Shown here piece after piece: positions 23,216 to 35,200 of a DNA stretch of 64,000 nt. Position 1 is the stretch's first letter; every line of letters starts with the position of its first letter. The stretch is from Hexactinellida sp. DTS-2022 (lineage: Eukaryota; Porifera; Hexactinellida), in the NCBI GenBank assembly GCA_028753945.1, contig JAPNXP010000011.1, positions 3,472,001-3,536,000 of the forward strand. The letters run 5' to 3'. The notes beneath the pieces were generated by a model. The model saw only the letters and a list, made by a program, of their open reading frames with translations. It made no database searches and was not told the origin of the DNA. A program made the position numbers and the translations under genes.

Positions 23216-26200
23216 CTGGGAAATAAATTGTAAGACACGTTACACTACCGTAAACTGGTGCGACATAGGGTTGAGTTTGGCCCAAAGGTTACTAAATCCA
23301 GAAAATTATTGAAATCTTCAGTCATATGCCAAGTAGATAGGTCGAAAATGAATTGATAACTAGAGCGCTTCGCTTGCTACGTCGCTTCGCGACAGAACAC
23401 AACGACACACCAAGCGCTTCGCGGTTGGTGTGTACTTCTATTCTAACATTGATAATACGTAGTCGAATTTAACAATGTGAAATTTTAGTAATGATGTCAT
23501 CATGTGATAATGAGTAGGTAAATTTGTGATTTGGTGTGACCAACGTGTCCGCATCATTAATGTACATGGTCAATTAAATTTTCAGATTTTATTTCGTAGA
23601 GGGCGCTGTTTTGACGAAAATGGTCCTCCTACAAAATTGGTCCTAGGGGACCATTTTCGTCAAATTTAACGGAAATGGTACCCCCCTAATGCTTTTAAAC
23701 CATTTATTGTGGAATATATTTATGTTATATCATTGTATATATAGTATGAAATCCTACAAGTTCATAATTCTTTTAATCTCATATAAGTAATACACGTTTG
23801 AGTTTCATTTTATTCAATAACGAGCCCTTCGGTCTCGGTCGCTTTGCGACAGATCGGTGCTACGCACCTCAAGTTAACGGCCGCTACGCGGCCTTACTCC
23901 TCACCAAACAATTGATTCGTGTTCAGCATACTTATTTACCTATAATATCCGTTGAAAGGAAACTTCTAGGTTGATTTAATTTTCATTAATTTGTTTACAT
24001 ATTTTTGTAAACAACAACAATAAATATTCATATTATAAATTTGTAAATGCGAAATTCGTGTTCAGCATACTTGTTTACCAATAATACCCGTTGAGAGCTA
24101 ACTTCTGGGTTGATTTTGAATTTCATAAATTTGTTTACCTATTTTGTGTAAACAACAATAAATATCAGGGGCGGTGGAAGCGGTCAGGCCGGTCAGGCCA
24201 TGGCCTGACCACTTTTATAAAGTGACCAGGCCAATAGCTTTACCACTCTTACGTCCTAGTTAGGCCGGTCTAGCATGGCCTGACCACTTTATAACTGCTT
24301 CCGCCTGCCCTGAATATTCATATTATAAATTTGTAAATGCGAAATTCGTGTTTAGCATACTTGTTCACCTATCAAAATATTTGTTTACCAATTATAACAT
24401 TTGAAAGTTAGTTTATATCTCATAGATAAATGCGGGTTCTATTCCCCCATCACTTTAATATAATCCGGACAAACAAACAAACAACAATCGAGATTTAATA
24501 ATACGAGCCCTTCGATCTCGGTCGCTTCGCGACGGATCACCCTCTCACAAAAGTCGCGAAGCGACTTTTGTTCGTTCGTATTAGACACTACGCAACACAA
24601 TTAATTAACGGCCGCTTCGCGGCCTTACTCCCTCAAATATTACTCATATTAATAAGTTAAACCTGTGACTTGTAAATTACACATACTCATTTAGTATGCT
24701 GCTATAATTAATTAATTAATATATGTTATTTACTAATCCATTTACTGCATAGTGAATTGTTTAATTATTATTAATTCGCTCATCATCAATGTCTTTTATT
24801 ATGCAGAAGAAATAGGTATAGTAAGCAAATAGTTGAATTTATTTGATAGTAATATTATGCATGCTTATGTGATGTAAGCTAAATACATCACGAATAGAAA
24901 TAAACTGATGGAAGCCAATCTGGATAATCAATCAAGTATGCAATTTCGGAATTAATGTAGGTGAAGATTAAATCATCAAACCTCAATATGTGCAATGATG
25001 CAACAATTCGAGTTTACATTTTTGTTATTACCTGGCTCAGATTAAATGTGAAAATTAAAAAAAATTCTAGAGACATGCAATACATTCTGTTTTATAATGT
25101 GACAAAATTATTTGTCGATTGAACCAAAAGTGTAAGAGCTGAATCCAAATTAGTTCCTAAGTGACGTCACATTCCCATAAATCGGAATACGTGTGTCTCA
25201 TTGTACGTTGTGTTATCATCTAAAATTGTGGGCGAATCGAATAAAAACTGAAAGAGTTATTCCCAAATATGTGCGTTTATGACGTCATAATTCCGTTATT
25301 TCGCTTAGAAAGCCAATAAATCGTTGTCAGCGTGTAAAATTACCCCTATATGCCAATTTTCAGCTTTCTAGGACTCGTAGTCTTTCCTATTAATTCTGGA
25401 CAAACACACCGCACACACACGCACACACACACCCAGTGATTGTCCTTTTATCATGGTTTTAGTGTACGTCTAATGCTTTGAATTTTCCACAAATCGGAGC
25501 AAAATTGGGAAGCTAGTACAAAATATCTGTTTTTCGCAACTGTGACGTCATAATTCTGTTATTTTGTTTAAAAACCAATAGATTGTTGTCGCAGTACAAA
25601 ATTATCCCTGTAAACAAATTTTTAGCTTTCTGGGACTGTTTTGTCAGAAATGGACCCCCCTGCAGATTTGGACCGGGGGTCCATTTCTGACAAATCTTAC
25701 TTTGCTTGGCAGAAATGGACCCCCCTGCAGAAATGGACCCCCCTTTCTATAACATTTATGGACCCCCCTTTCTATAACATTTATGTACATTTCTTTGATT
25801 TCTTTTCTCACTCTACTTTCACATATATTCTAATAGGTTATCTCTATATTTCATACAACAAAAGATTACATTTTGAATGTACCACCATAGCATTAGAATG
25901 CTATGGTACAAATTATTTTTTAGTGAGTAACCAATACTTCATTGTGATTTACGCAGGAAAGTTGCTTATACAGTGTAACCTCGATTATCCAGACTCTTTG
26001 GGACCACTCAAACAAGTTCGGATAATCTACAGTCCGGATAACTGAGGTTATTTATGTTTTGACATAACAGTTGTACTGTACATACGAAAAAACTTACATT
26101 AATCAAACTATGACATTTCTATTTCCTTCTGACAGATTTAATTCCAGAAAGTTCATGAAATTCATTTGTAATACAAATGAGTTGCGTACAAGTTACAACA

Positions 26201-29200
26201 TTCCACTAATAGCACAAATAAAGTGTTGGTTCAACAGTTATATTAACATTTGAAGTTTGAACATTGCAAATTAGTACCAAACTTACGTAATAATTGATGC
26301 AATAATTTGTCACCTCAAAAAAAATGAAGTAATCAAAATAAAATAAAGTTTTTGATTACCATTTGTTACATAATGTATCTAGTCACAAATTCAAATTCAC
26401 TATAAAATGTTGAAACTAAATGCAAGAAAATCTATACACTTTACATTGACATTCTCATCTACCTTCAAAACAATGGACCCCTCCGAATATGAACTCATAT
26501 TGTCATACTTGATGACCGACTCGTACCCCCATGGATTTACGAAAGATCAGAAGAGGAATTTACGAAAGAGAGCCTCCAAATATCTTGCTATAAATGACAA
26601 GCTTGTTAAGCTCTCTGAAGGCAAGCAACTTCTTGTAATCAAAACTGATGATATTCCCAGTATGCTGAGAGAAATCCACGATAATGTTGGACACCAATGT
26701 GCACGTTACTCATATAATATCGCGAAAGCCCGGTATTTTTGGCCTGGGATGCTAAAGCAAATTCGTTTTTACGTGGACAATTGTATTCGCTGTCAAAAGA
26801 ATCAGCCTACACTGAAAGCTACCAGTATACCACTACAACCTCTCCCAGTTATTACTAAGGTGTGGTTTCGTGTAGGAATGGACCTTACTGGCCCACTTGT
26901 CAATTCCGAAGGGTACAAATATATATTAACTATGATGGACCACTTTACTAAGTGGATAGAAACTCGCCCACTTAGATCTAAGGAAGCGAAAGAGGTAGCA
27001 AAAGGAATATTCTCCATTTACTGTCGACAGGGAGCACCTGTACAAATTATTTGTGATAATGGGACTGAGTTTACAAACAAAATTTCCAAAGCCCTGCATG
27101 ATGCTTATGATTGTAAGCTAATCTTCTCAGCCCCATACCACCCTCAAACCAATGGGTTAGTTGAATCTGCCCACAAAGCAGTCAAAAGATGCCTAGTGAA
27201 ATCGTTGGATGAAAAGAATGAAAATTGGGCTCATTATCTTGACGAAATCACCTTTTCTCTTAACATAAGACCCCGAGATACTACAGGATTCTCAGCATTT
27301 GAATTGATGCATGGGTCACGTAAACCTCGCTTACCAACAGAGGCAGAAAATCTTGCAATGCTATATCCTGATGTGGCTATTGAAGAATCACAGTCTCTGG
27401 GGAATGACACACGTGAAGATACAACAACGGAACTAATTCAGTCCATGCAAGCTGCACAAGCTAACGATCATGTTGTAGCTGGCGAACTTCTAACGCGCTC
27501 AAAGGAGTTGATGAAGAGACGCCATGACAAGAAACTTAACCCGATCACCTTCAATAATCTGGATAAAACAGACGAAGTCCTCATTGAAAATGTCTACCAA
27601 AAGAAGAAAGGAGGGAAATTTCATGATAAATGGCTTGGTCCTTATAGAATTGCTAAATTAAATCGTAATACAGTCAAAATATATCGTAACAAATCCATCC
27701 AACGCGTGAAAAGATCCAAAGTTAAACTCCTGAAAAGATTGACTCCCATAAATTCTGCCGACCAACAAGCCACAAGATCTCAGAGCTTATCAACTGAAAT
27801 AGAAACCTCTACTATCGAATATTTACAAGCTGAAGATACACCATCCATTGGCGCCGAAGAAACGGTATTTGCGACGATATCACCTCCTAGGCATACCCGC
27901 CAAGACACGATTGATAAACTCAATTCAATGAAAAGTTTAATTATCAACTCAATCAAAACGAATATTCCTCTGTCTGATCTCCATCGGGAACTTCACATAC
28001 GACGCGATATGAAATTTAAAGATTTATTCAATTGGAGAACTGACCGTTACCCATCCTATTATGCAGAGTATGCTCAAGAAGATCAATTGGAAACCACCTA
28101 TGAAATGTCTAACTTGTTGGCTCAATGGTATTTAGATAGTTTTGAGATAAAAATACCTGAGTACCAATACACAGGTGAGGACTTCGATTTTTCAACTCGC
28201 TGGACAGGAGAGAGCATGGACTATTCTACGAATGTTCTTCTACCTGTTGTTCAACAGTTGCTAGCAACTTCTAAAGCATCGGCAAACAGTGATAATACTC
28301 TAGCCACACCTGCATCACTTCGTCTGGAAGATTCATGTGTTACTTGGGGTGGTCAATTCGAAGGAATTGAATTAGTCAATACTTGTCCAGTTGACAATTT
28401 CATAACTCTACTAAATTTGCATTCGCATAAAGTCTCTTCGGCTCTTCGGTTAGCAAATGTTTCTCCATCTCAGCGTCTGCAAACCATGTTATCACATATA
28501 ACTTCCCGTGAATTCGATGAATTGAGGAACTGGCTAGCTCCTCAACTAGGAGTGCGACTTATCAACTTTCGGTTTGACTTTCTTGGTTACGAAGGGGCAA
28601 TGGTGCAGTTGTTAATTAATCTATCTATCTGTTCCGATCGTTACGAAGTCATCTTCCAGTGCTGGAGTTGCAGTTATCAATCAGAGAAGAAATTAAACTT
28701 GCTTTCTGTGCTAACATTCAAAGAAAATTGCCAAAAGACCATTGATTTCCAAATCAAAACAGCTTTTTCATGCTTAAAGTGTCGAGATCCAAATGCCAAA
28801 TTAGAATCTCTTAGCCAGAAATTTGTTCAAGTTCCCCCTCTCATCATTCTTGAGGTCGGTCATGTTAACAATGTCTCACTAATTCGTGAAACTGACATCG
28901 AAAATCAAATCAACATTACACACGACCAAGATGAACTACATTACTCCTTACTCGGATATACTGTACATAGTGGCCTTCATTTCACAATGAGAACCAAACT
29001 GAAAGATGAATGGTATACATATGATGGCATAGAACGTCCGAAGGTTAAGCAAGTTGATTCTAGTCCCAATATGCCTTCATTAGGACAGATTAATTGCATC
29101 GTTTATGTGTTATCTTATGGTACTACTCCTAATGAACAATTTTCGATTTAATTATCGCATTGTAGTAACTCATTTATTAAAAATCAATACTAGAAATGAA

Positions 29201-32200
29201 GCTTTATAGTCGGCCGAAATAAAGCATGTTCAGAGTAGACCTCTGCGCGGGGGGTTAAAGAACGCGGGTTTCGGGACCCGCGGATTCTTGCAGGTCAAAG
29301 GATCTAAATATTTTTGCGGGGCGGGTGGGTGGGGGTCCGAGATTCTACTTGCGGGTCAGTGCCGGTTGGTGCAAGTGTTCTTGCTAAGTCTCTTGGAGGG
29401 GAAGTCCCCCCTATTGTAACAATGTACCCTCTTCAGTGCCTAAACAAACTTAATGATCAATATTACCTCAAGATGGCAGTAGTGTTGCGATCGAAAGAGT
29501 TTTATCGTATAATTATTCCGTAATCTCATATAATTAACTGAGAAATCGCTGTTTTAATATAGCCCAAAAACGGACTGTTCTTGCGGGGCGGGTGCGGGAC
29601 CCGCATACGACCCGCGCAGAGGTCCAAATCTGCAGGGGGGTCCATTTCTGACAAAACAACCCTCGCAGAGGTCTGATAAAGAAACATCAAAGAAATGTAC
29701 ATAAATGTTATAGAAAGGGGGGTCCATTTCTGCAGGGGGGTCCATTTCTGCCAAGCAAAGTAAGATTTGTCAGAAATGGACCCCCCGGTCCAAATCTGCA
29801 GGGGGGTCCATTTCTGACAAAACAGGACTCGTAGTCTTTCCAATCAATTATGGACAAACATCCAAACACACAACAATTCCGCTACGTAGATAGATAGATA
29901 GATATATTTGCGATACTATAATTGTACTCTATGGGTATTATGTGCGTATTAAGCCGCTGGCGGTGGGGTAAAGGTATAAATAGAAATTAATTTCACTTTC
30001 AATTGAAAATCAATTAACTTTAACTTTCAATTTCACATTCCTACCCAGCCGAGGGTGTTAAACAACGAAATTTCTAAGCAAAAGGTTATTTTGTGATATT
30101 CTTTTGACCATTGAGCGAAATGCATTCGCAATATTAAATATTTTCCATTTATAAATGGGAAATTAAATTCCCATGTTCAGAAGAGGAACAAAACTGTGTT
30201 TCTCAAACGATCACAATCTGATCAATCAGTCGGTATAAGTTTAACATACATTAGCTTATTTTGGGCCAAGCCAACCTTGTGGGCCTAAGTCGCCCCAGTT
30301 CACGCTATGTACCTTGGAGTAAAAACAATTACAATTTCTTCACTGTAAACTCAATTGAATGAAATATAAACAAATCAGGAATGATGTTTCTAAAATGTTG
30401 AGTATCGTAATTGCTATTACAAGTAATAACACAATACCCTCAGTTCTATTTTAATTTGACTGGGCATGGCCTACTTAATATACGGCTAGATATGTCACCG
30501 AGAAGGCCATAAAACGAGAAGGCCAGTTTCTAATTTTCATTTTAGGATAAACTATGCCTCCTATTGTTGTTATTTGGGTTGTATATGGGGTAATCAACCA
30601 TTGCGAGTCCATTAGAACCACTTTTGAGAATCTCAGATTTGTGGTTAAGCTGCTTAGGCGCAATTTAATGATGACGGTAACAATTTATGGTAAAATGAAA
30701 AAAAATTCAAATATCATAAATTTCAGTTTCTTCCTATTTTCTAATAATTTTATAATAGGAATACTAATATAGGGATATATTTCATACCCCAAAGACTACT
30801 AAATCACAAAATGGCGACATTTAAAAAAAATTTAAAATTATTAAGCAACCACATGCTAAAATACAAGTAGTATCCGAATTAAAACTTACTATTTTTGTAC
30901 ATAAAACGTTTATAATTGCTGGTTTATATATATTCATTCTCATTATATATTCGGAAAATGTATTCTAAGTATATTAGCAAATTATTTTCATTTTCTCGCA
31001 GTTCTTTAGACTCGAATTTTACATTTTTTGTATATTTGTGGTGTCATCATTAAATGGCGCCTAAACAGCTTAACCACAAATCTGAGATTCTCAAAAGTGG
31101 TTCTAATGAACTCGCAATGGTTGATTACCCCATATACAACCCAAATAACAACAATAGGAGGCATAGTTTATCCTAAAATGAAAATTTGAAACTGGCCTTC
31201 TCGTTTTATGGCCTTCTCGGTGACATATCTAGCCGTATATTAAGTAGGCCATGGACTGGGTTAATTAAGTAGCTCACAATGCATGACATACCTGATATGA
31301 ACCTGATCTCCGCTATCCACGTCATAACTGTAGAAACTGAATTCGAAACTAGCAACTGAAGTATTATAGTCTCTGTAGAGTGTGAATGAGGTTTCACTCC
31401 CTCTACCCAAGAGTAGAACTGGACTATCGTTAACTGCTAGAATCTCTATTCTGAACTCATTAGTTGCATTCAATGGACTGCCGAGCAATGCAGGTGTTCC
31501 TAAAGAGATTTATAAGAATGTTAAGGGTTTATATTTATCATCCAAATGGTGGTTCCAAATACAACAAAGTTGTTTTTAATTCCAATGCAATATCACCTGT
31601 TTCTGTAAGTCTGTATTTAACTGTAACATTGCCAAAGCATTCCGTGCAAGGAGTGAAATAGAATATATTATCGGTAATCCCAGTAACCAGAGGCTGTGTA
31701 AATAGAACAGAAGTGAGATAGGACTCTACAGAGTCATCTTGAGCGTCTGAGTAGAATAACGGGTGCTGAATAGTGCCTGAGCCCTCAGTAACACTGATAC
31801 AGGGAATTCTGTCCGGGACAGGAGCTGTGTCTATGAATTGTGTATTCGCTAAGACTAAGATAAATTGCCAGGGTTTGTTGCAGCGCTGTAAGAAACACAG
31901 GAATTAATTATCATACACATACACATAGCAAAATTAAAATTTCAAATTAGTATAGTACAAAAGGTGTATTCAAAGTTCTGGGATTTAAGACTCTTTTATT
32001 GTGTTTGGCAAAAATCCCTTTCTTCGGCAAAGTGTATTGGGGAAAGGCAGGTGCTTTGACTAGGCAAGTGTTTTAAAAGCTCTGAACTTAAGAACAATTT
32101 TTATATCTGTGCACCTTGATTACCCGAACTGTCCAATCATCCGAACACCCTTAGTCAGTCCCAATGTTGTTGCATAAAGCAGTTCACTTAAATTAGATTA

Positions 32201-35200
32201 TACGAACTTGTTTGACTGGTCCCAAGTCCAAACAAATTCGGATCAAACTGTAATTTTCAAGATCGGAAAATAATTTGATTAAATTTAAGATACCGTATTG
32301 CTTCGAAATAAGCACCCATGCACTTTTTAATTTCGTAGACCAAATTTATCCTAAACTTTTTTGAAAAATCATTAATAATAATACGTTGTCATGTTTCTTA
32401 TTTTTTAAATCGAATTTAGTCTTTTGTTTTTCAACTGAAAACGAGCTAAATGTACCGTATTTCCCCATATAAGCGCCGGATGAATAAAAATGGCATTGAA
32501 ATTAGAAAATTAAAACACATTAGTTGATAAGTAAAGTGTAATTCCATTGATTTTGGCAACTTCGGTATGTATACTGTCTGTGAGAATCATTAGAATCGAC
32601 CTAAATTTAATATTTTGAAAATTGATTACTTACTTCATTTGTCTGTGCACAAGGACAGAAATAAGTGGTGAGTGCGTTGTCATCAATAGTATCCTCCATA
32701 GTGAAATTACAGCTGCTCCGAGTTGCGATCCATGTCTGTTGATTTGGGTTCCAAGCAGTTAGAATTGGTTTTGTGCCTTCTTCGATCTTAGAAGGATTGA
32801 AATTTATTTCCACTTTTATCCAAGATGGAAAGTCTGCACCTCCAATGGGACTTATGAAGAAGGCGGGACCAAGGAAATACTGAACTCGCGAAAACAAGAA
32901 GCGATCAACACTCTGAAGAGTACTGCTAGGATCTACAATGAAAGGCGTGTATGGGGATGTGGAAGGAGCCGTAATGATGTCATATTTTATCTTCATATCG
33001 GCAAGAGAGAGGTCTCCAATAACAAATCCAGAGCTAGCCTTAATGTCTTCAGAAAAATATACCTTGCAGTTAGTTGGGTAGAGTTGTAGAGGTATAAAAC
33101 TATCCGTAGATTGAGAGGAGTACTCTCGATTACCTTTTTCAATAGACAGTGAGAAAGCCTGGTTAGTTAAGTATATCGAATACTGATCGCTCTCTCTGTA
33201 AAAAGTGACTGAGTGAGTGCCTGCAGATTTACATTTTGGTTGAATAGCACAGAGAGTCAAAGTCTGAAAGAATATCCTTCCTGGCTCTATTTGCAGTATT
33301 ATATCACCCTTAACGTATCTGTAATTAGTTCTGTTAGCTAATTTAGCCAATTCAGTTATATTAGAGACAAAGAAAGAAGTGTTACCAATCATATCCGTCT
33401 CATTAATGCGAATAGAGAAACTGCTGTTGAAATTAATCTCGAACAGTGGAATGATGTCCTCTTTGTTTGGCTCAGTGCCTACACTCCAGAAAAGAGTTTG
33501 ATTCATGACAGTGTAGTTCTCTTCATAACGAGTTTGGTAGAATCCTGTCCAACTCAGACCGAGTGAAGTTAGCTGAGAAGAAACAGATGTATTCTGCAGT
33601 CGTGTGCTGAGTGTTGTTGAGAACATAGGCTGTAATTCTGCCCTAGAGACATCAGGCTCTTTGTTAAGTATTCTAACTCCATCGCTCTTCAGTATTGTAT
33701 TCAGACCAGCTCCATTGGTAGCCCTGACTACAACATAATACTTGAGGAATGGATTGAGTGAGAGATTTGTAATATTAACAGTTGTATCAGTCCCAACTGA
33801 GTTAAATTGGAGAGAGGTGATGTCATCAATATTAAAAGAGTATGCGATTTCATAGCCAAATATATCACTCCTGGTATCTACACACAAGTATCTAACTGCT
33901 AGGGAACTTGTACTGTATTGAACAGTGGTGTTAACCAACTCATTGCTCCTGAGGTCTCTCTGTATGTGTTCAATGAGAGTGCAGTTGGGAGGAGTTGGGT
34001 CCAGCTGGATACCCTCGGAGTACCCATACGCTATGTGACCAGCAGCTGTGTAGCCCCTCACCTTCATGTAGTAGACATAAGGAACGAAAGTGAGATTGTG
34101 TAGGTATAGCTGATCCTCGGGTATGCCAGAGGTATTGTAGTTGTATGGAGTACATGTAGCGTTTGTCTCGTTAAAAGGATGAGTGCAGCCAGACAGAAGA
34201 TCGAGATCTGTAGCCTCAAAGCTAATGTAATAAACAGAAGAACTGCAAGAGGAGTTACAAGTTGTAGTTTCTGATCTACAGTATTCTTTACAAGGAATGC
34301 AAGGAAACGAAATTGGTTGATACTCCCGTCCAGCTGCGTGTGTAACATCTGTAGAGCCAAAGCTCAAACCTACGCCAACTTCAAAATAAAAAAACGGAGC
34401 TTTCTCGCTATAGAATGGACTGCCGTATTTACAAACGCGACTACTGTCTACTGGAAGGATTACATCAGTGTAGAATGCTGAGGTCGTGGGAGGGAAGAAA
34501 GGATCCGAGAAAGGCTCTACTCTTCCGTTATAATTACGGACATGAAGAACGAAGTATAGATTGGATCCGAATTGCGGTAAGCCCACAAGATTCCCTAGGA
34601 ATTGATCATCTACCTTCAGTAGAAGAGACCAAATATACTCAACAACTGTTTTAGGAGTGAAAGTGGATTTCTTTTCTAACTTAAAGTGGTAGGTATGATA
34701 GTCCGTAGTTGGATTGAACTCTAATGTTACCCACACATGCGCCATTTCTCCTGACTCCTTGCCTCTATACCAGAGCAAGGCTCTTGCTGGCGTAGAGTTT
34801 GTGGGAGGGTGAAGTTGGAAACCAAATGCTTTGTAACGTTTGGGGTTAGGATTAAGAGGAGGGAAATATACACATGTGCTGTGCATGGTTGTTGAAGGAT
34901 CTAAGTTAGTTTGATTAGTATTGCTTGTGTTACCTGACGTGTAGAGTATTTCATAGTCTTGTACCATAGAAGCAGGCCCATCCCATATCAGTATAGATGT
35001 AACAGCCTTGAAGTTAGGAGCAGCTTTGATGCGTACACTGATTTCGTTGAAGCTAACAACTGAGAATTCAGTGACTGCTGCGCCAGATAGCATCCTATTA
35101 TGCTGAATGTCTCTAGCCATTGAGATCTCAAGGAAAGCGTGCTCAGTGTTGAACCGAGCTTGCTTGGGGGAATAAGCTAGCGTTCTGCCGGTAGGATTGT

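Larger units (their letters stand above)
25637..29824 (+). mobile_element. Complete Ginger-type DNA transposon, 4.19 kb
   Basis: It starts TGTTTTGTCAGAAATGG and ends with the exact inverse. It is flanked by the 4-bp duplication GGAC (25633-25636 and 29825-29828), and removing it restores the CTTTCTGGGACTCGTAG seen in the neighbouring repeat copy. The TIRs are about 150 bp and contain several CAGAAATGGACCCCCC units in both orientations, likely transposase sites. The single gene (26407-29151) encodes an integrase-type transposase without reverse transcriptase. Retroviral-type integrase, GPY/F module, 4-bp TSD and TG..CA ends match the Ginger superfamily. A MITE remnant (25971-26050) and a GC-rich element (29239-29623) are nested inside. 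It lies antisense in the 8-kb intron of the giant gene. Confidence 0.85.

Noticed and set aside
26407-29151. Remnant of a gypsy LTR retrotransposon
   Set aside because: No reverse transcriptase, RNase H or LTR is present. Long TIRs and a GGAC duplication enclose the single gene, as in Ginger DNA transposons.
33918-34654. Short frames on both strands within the FN3 exon
   Set aside because: They are shadows of the 1,733-codon frame and have no start context or domain signature.
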